Below the pieces are notes generated by a model. That model was given only the letters and a program-made list of their open reading frames with translations, ran no database searches and was not told where the DNA came from. Made by a program: the position numbers and the translations under genes. Below, piece by piece: positions 5,128 to 6,569 of a stretch of DNA of 6,569 bases (position 1 is its first letter; the number at the start of each line of letters is the position of its first letter). Origin of the DNA: an uncultured Chloroflexota bacterium (GTDB lineage Bacteria; Chloroflexota; Dehalococcoidia; UBA2247; RBG-13-53-26); NCBI GenBank assembly GCA_937860285.1, contig CALMBS010000374.1, positions 1-6,569 of the forward strand. The letters run 5' to 3'.

Positions 5128-6177
5128 ATGCGCTATAGTCACGTCCGCATAGAAGCCTTCGGCTACGACCTGCCGGAGCGGGTAGTCACGTCGGAAAGCC
5201 TCGAAGAGAGGCTGGCGCCCGTCTACCAGAAGGTGCACCGGTCTTCCGGGGCGCTGCAGCTGATGACCGGCATCCGGGAGCGGCGGGTGTGGGAGGAAGG
5301 GACGCCCCCCAGCCTGCCCAGCACCCGGGCGGCCGAGAAGGCCATCGCCAGCTCCGGGATAGACAAGAACGACATCGAGTGCCTGCTGCACACGTCGGTG
5401 AGCCGGGACTTCCTGGAGCCGGCCACCGCCACCGTGGTCCACCACGCCCTCGGCCTCCCCTCGACGGCCACCGTTTTCGACATCTCGAACGCCTGCCTGG
5501 GGTTCGTCAACGGCATGGTCACCCTGGCCAACATGATCGAGCTGGGGCAGATCAAGGCCGGCGTGATAGCGGCCTGCGAGGAAGGCACCCGGCTGGCCGA
5601 CGTCACCATCGAGGAGCTGCTGGAGGACGAGGACATCACCCGGGGCAAGCTCCGGTCGGGGTTTGCCTCTCTGACCATGGGGTCGGGCGCGGTCTCCGTC
5701 GTCATGGCGCACTCCTCGATATCGAAGAGCACCCACCGGCTGCTGGGAGGCGTGGTCCGCACGGCCTCGCAGCACAACGACCTCTGCCGCGTCGATGGGG
5801 ACACCTGCTTCTACGATCCCAACGGCTTCCCCAGCCTGCACACCGACTCCGAGGGGATACTAATGAACGGCGTCAGCCTGGCCAAGGAGACCTGGGTCCG
5901 TTTCCAGCGCGAGATGGGCTGGAAGGCCAATGACGTGGACCGGGTCTTCACCCACCAGGTGAGCGCTGTCCACCAGGCCATGTTCTTCGAGGCGCTGGAG
6001 CTCGACCGGTCCAAGGGCTTCTCCACCGTGGAGTACCTGGGCAACACCGGCTCGGTGGCGCTCCCCATGTCGGTGGCCATCGGGTCCGAGAGCGGCCGCC
6101 TCCAGTGCGGCCAGAAGGCGGCCATGATGGCCGCGGGCAGCGGCCTGAACTGCGTCATGCTGGGCCTCGAGTGGTAG
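5128..6177 (+). CDS. OleA-like thiolase-superfamily acyl-CoA condensing enzyme (KAS III fold)
   Basis: This 349-residue cytosolic protein has the KAS III/thiolase fold. Catalytic positions are C123 in FDISNACLGF (117-126), H276 in FTHQVS (274-279) and N306 in YLGNTGS (303-309), with GSGLN (337-341) near the end. E97 in TSVSRDFLEPATA (89-101) lies 26 residues before C123, the same spacing as the Glu117/Cys143 pair of Xanthomonas OleA as I recall it, and the His-to-Asn spacing (30) also matches. OleA joins two fatty acyl-CoAs head to head into a 2-alkyl-3-keto acid. The match extends from residue 1, which supports this start despite a poor ribosome site (AGCAGAG directly before ATG) and short leader. 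An acidic run (EELLEDED, 162-169) and an insertion of about 11 residues lie between Cys and His compared with OleA. A FabH-type or HMG-CoA synthase-type condensation is the alternative. The next gene is a classical SDR. Confidence 0.85.
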   Translation: MRYSHVRIEAFGYDLPERVVTSESLEERLAPVYQKVHRSSGALQLMTGIRERRVWEEGTPPSLPSTRAAEKAIASSGIDKNDIECLLHTSVSRDFLEPATATVVHHALGLPSTATVFDISNACLGFVNGMVTLANMIELGQIKAGVIAACEEGTRLADVTIEELLEDEDITRGKLRSGFASLTMGSGAVSVVMAHSSISKSTHRLLGGVVRTASQHNDLCRVDGDTCFYDPNGFPSLHTDSEGILMNGVSLAKETWVRFQREMGWKANDVDRVFTHQVSAVHQAMFFEALELDRSKGFSTVEYLGNTGSVALPMSVAIGSESGRLQCGQKAAMMAAGSGLNCVMLGLEW

Positions 6178-6205
6178 CCGGCTGAGCTGACGCGGCCACC
6201 CCCAT

Positions 6206-6235
6206 TTGTCAGTCCCCCCGCCGAACGCCTATCCT
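6206..6235 (+). promoter_or_regulatory. Possible promoter of the SDR gene
   Basis: TTGTCA (6206-6211) and TATCCT (6230-6235) are 18 bases apart. An overlapping TATAAA (6235-6240) is a better hexamer but at too long a spacing. The 120-base gap and absence of a terminator after the OleA-like gene allow either separate transcription or read-through. Confidence 0.4.
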
Positions 6236-6297
6236 ATAAAGTGGCGGGCGCAGCTCCGCCCGGTTGTATTGCGTACATCGAGAGGCAGGAGGACGGC

Positions 6298-6569
6298 ATG
6301 GATCTGAACCTGAAGGGCAAGGTGGCCATAGTGACCGGGGCCGGCGGCGGAGGGATAGGGACCAGCACCTGCTACGAGCTGGCCCGCGAGGGGGCCATTG
6401 TGGTGGCCAACGACATCGACCGCGGCTGGGCCGACCGGGTGGCCAAGCAGGTGGCCTCTCAGGGCTCGAAGTCCATCGCCACCTACGCCGATGTCACCAG
6501 CTACAAGGACTGCGCCGCCATGGTGGACAAGGCCGTGGCCGAGTTCGGCCGGGTGGACATCCTGGTCAC
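6298..6569 (+). CDS. Classical short-chain dehydrogenase/reductase, 3' end cut by window edge
   Basis: The first 90 residues are present and the frame is open at the right edge. The start is supported by AGGAGG (6287-6292), 5 bases upstream. The N-terminal Rossmann half of a classical SDR is clear: LKGKVAIVTG (5-14), a glycine-rich loop TGAGGGGIG (13-21), an acidic residue at the end of the second strand (NDID, 38-41, D39), favouring NAD over NADP, ADV (64-66) as the adenine-binding Asp, and GRVDILV (84-90) leading into the usual NNAG strand. The catalytic Ser-Tyr-Lys lies beyond the window. The glycine loop has four residues between TG and GIG where the common motif has three. The family reduces or oxidises keto/hydroxy groups on acyl-CoAs, acyl-ACPs, steroids and others. 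Its neighbour suggests fatty-acyl chemistry. It is not of the extended SDR type expected for OleD. Confidence 0.9.
   Translation, partial: MDLNLKGKVAIVTGAGGGGIGTSTCYELAREGAIVVANDIDRGWADRVAKQVASQGSKSIATYADVTSYKDCAAMVDKAVAEFGRVDILV

Noticed and set aside
5047..5841. 264-codon minus-strand frame opposite the OleA-like gene
   Set aside because: It is antisense to a gene with clear catalytic motifs, has no recognisable domain, and is rich in Gly, Val, Arg and Asp as expected of a shadow.

Overview
This GC-rich window comes from a bacterium. The sequence does not fix the lineage. OleA-like and GH57 genes of this type, together with ATA isoleucine codons in a GC-rich background, would suit an anaerobic or subsurface lineage such as Chloroflexota (Dehalococcoidia-like), but that is only a weak guess. 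No insertion sequence, tRNA, rRNA or CRISPR array was seen.

Left half (1-4195, minus strand): three tightly packed genes for cytoplasmic family-57 glycoside hydrolase-like proteins. The promoter-proximal gene (4195-2897) and the middle gene (2885-1647) are tandem paralogues that both keep the GH57 nucleophile Glu and acid/base Asp. The distal gene starts at a GTG, overlaps the middle gene by 4 bases (GTGA) and is a much more diverged GH57-like protein that runs off the left edge. All three would be read from an extended -10 promoter near 4245. They probably act on cytoplasmic alpha-glucan, but the exact reactions cannot be read from the sequence.

Centre (4196-5030): a divergent intergenic region carries two mirror-image extended -10 elements and several inverted repeats. 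Rightward from it is a small unit containing an 86-residue protein with 34 histidines, a 165-base non-coding spacer with inverted repeats, a 40-residue hydrophobic microprotein with a strong ribosome binding site, and a good intrinsic terminator. This unit is the most unusual part of the window and I cannot match it to a described system.

Right half (5031-6569, plus strand): an OleA-like thiolase-superfamily enzyme with Cys/His/Asn/Glu catalytic residues sits behind its own extended -10 promoter. It is followed after 120 bases by the start of a classical short-chain dehydrogenase/reductase, which runs off the right edge. Together they suggest acyl-CoA condensation followed by keto or hydroxy-group redox chemistry. 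The usual oleB, oleC and oleD partners are not seen here.
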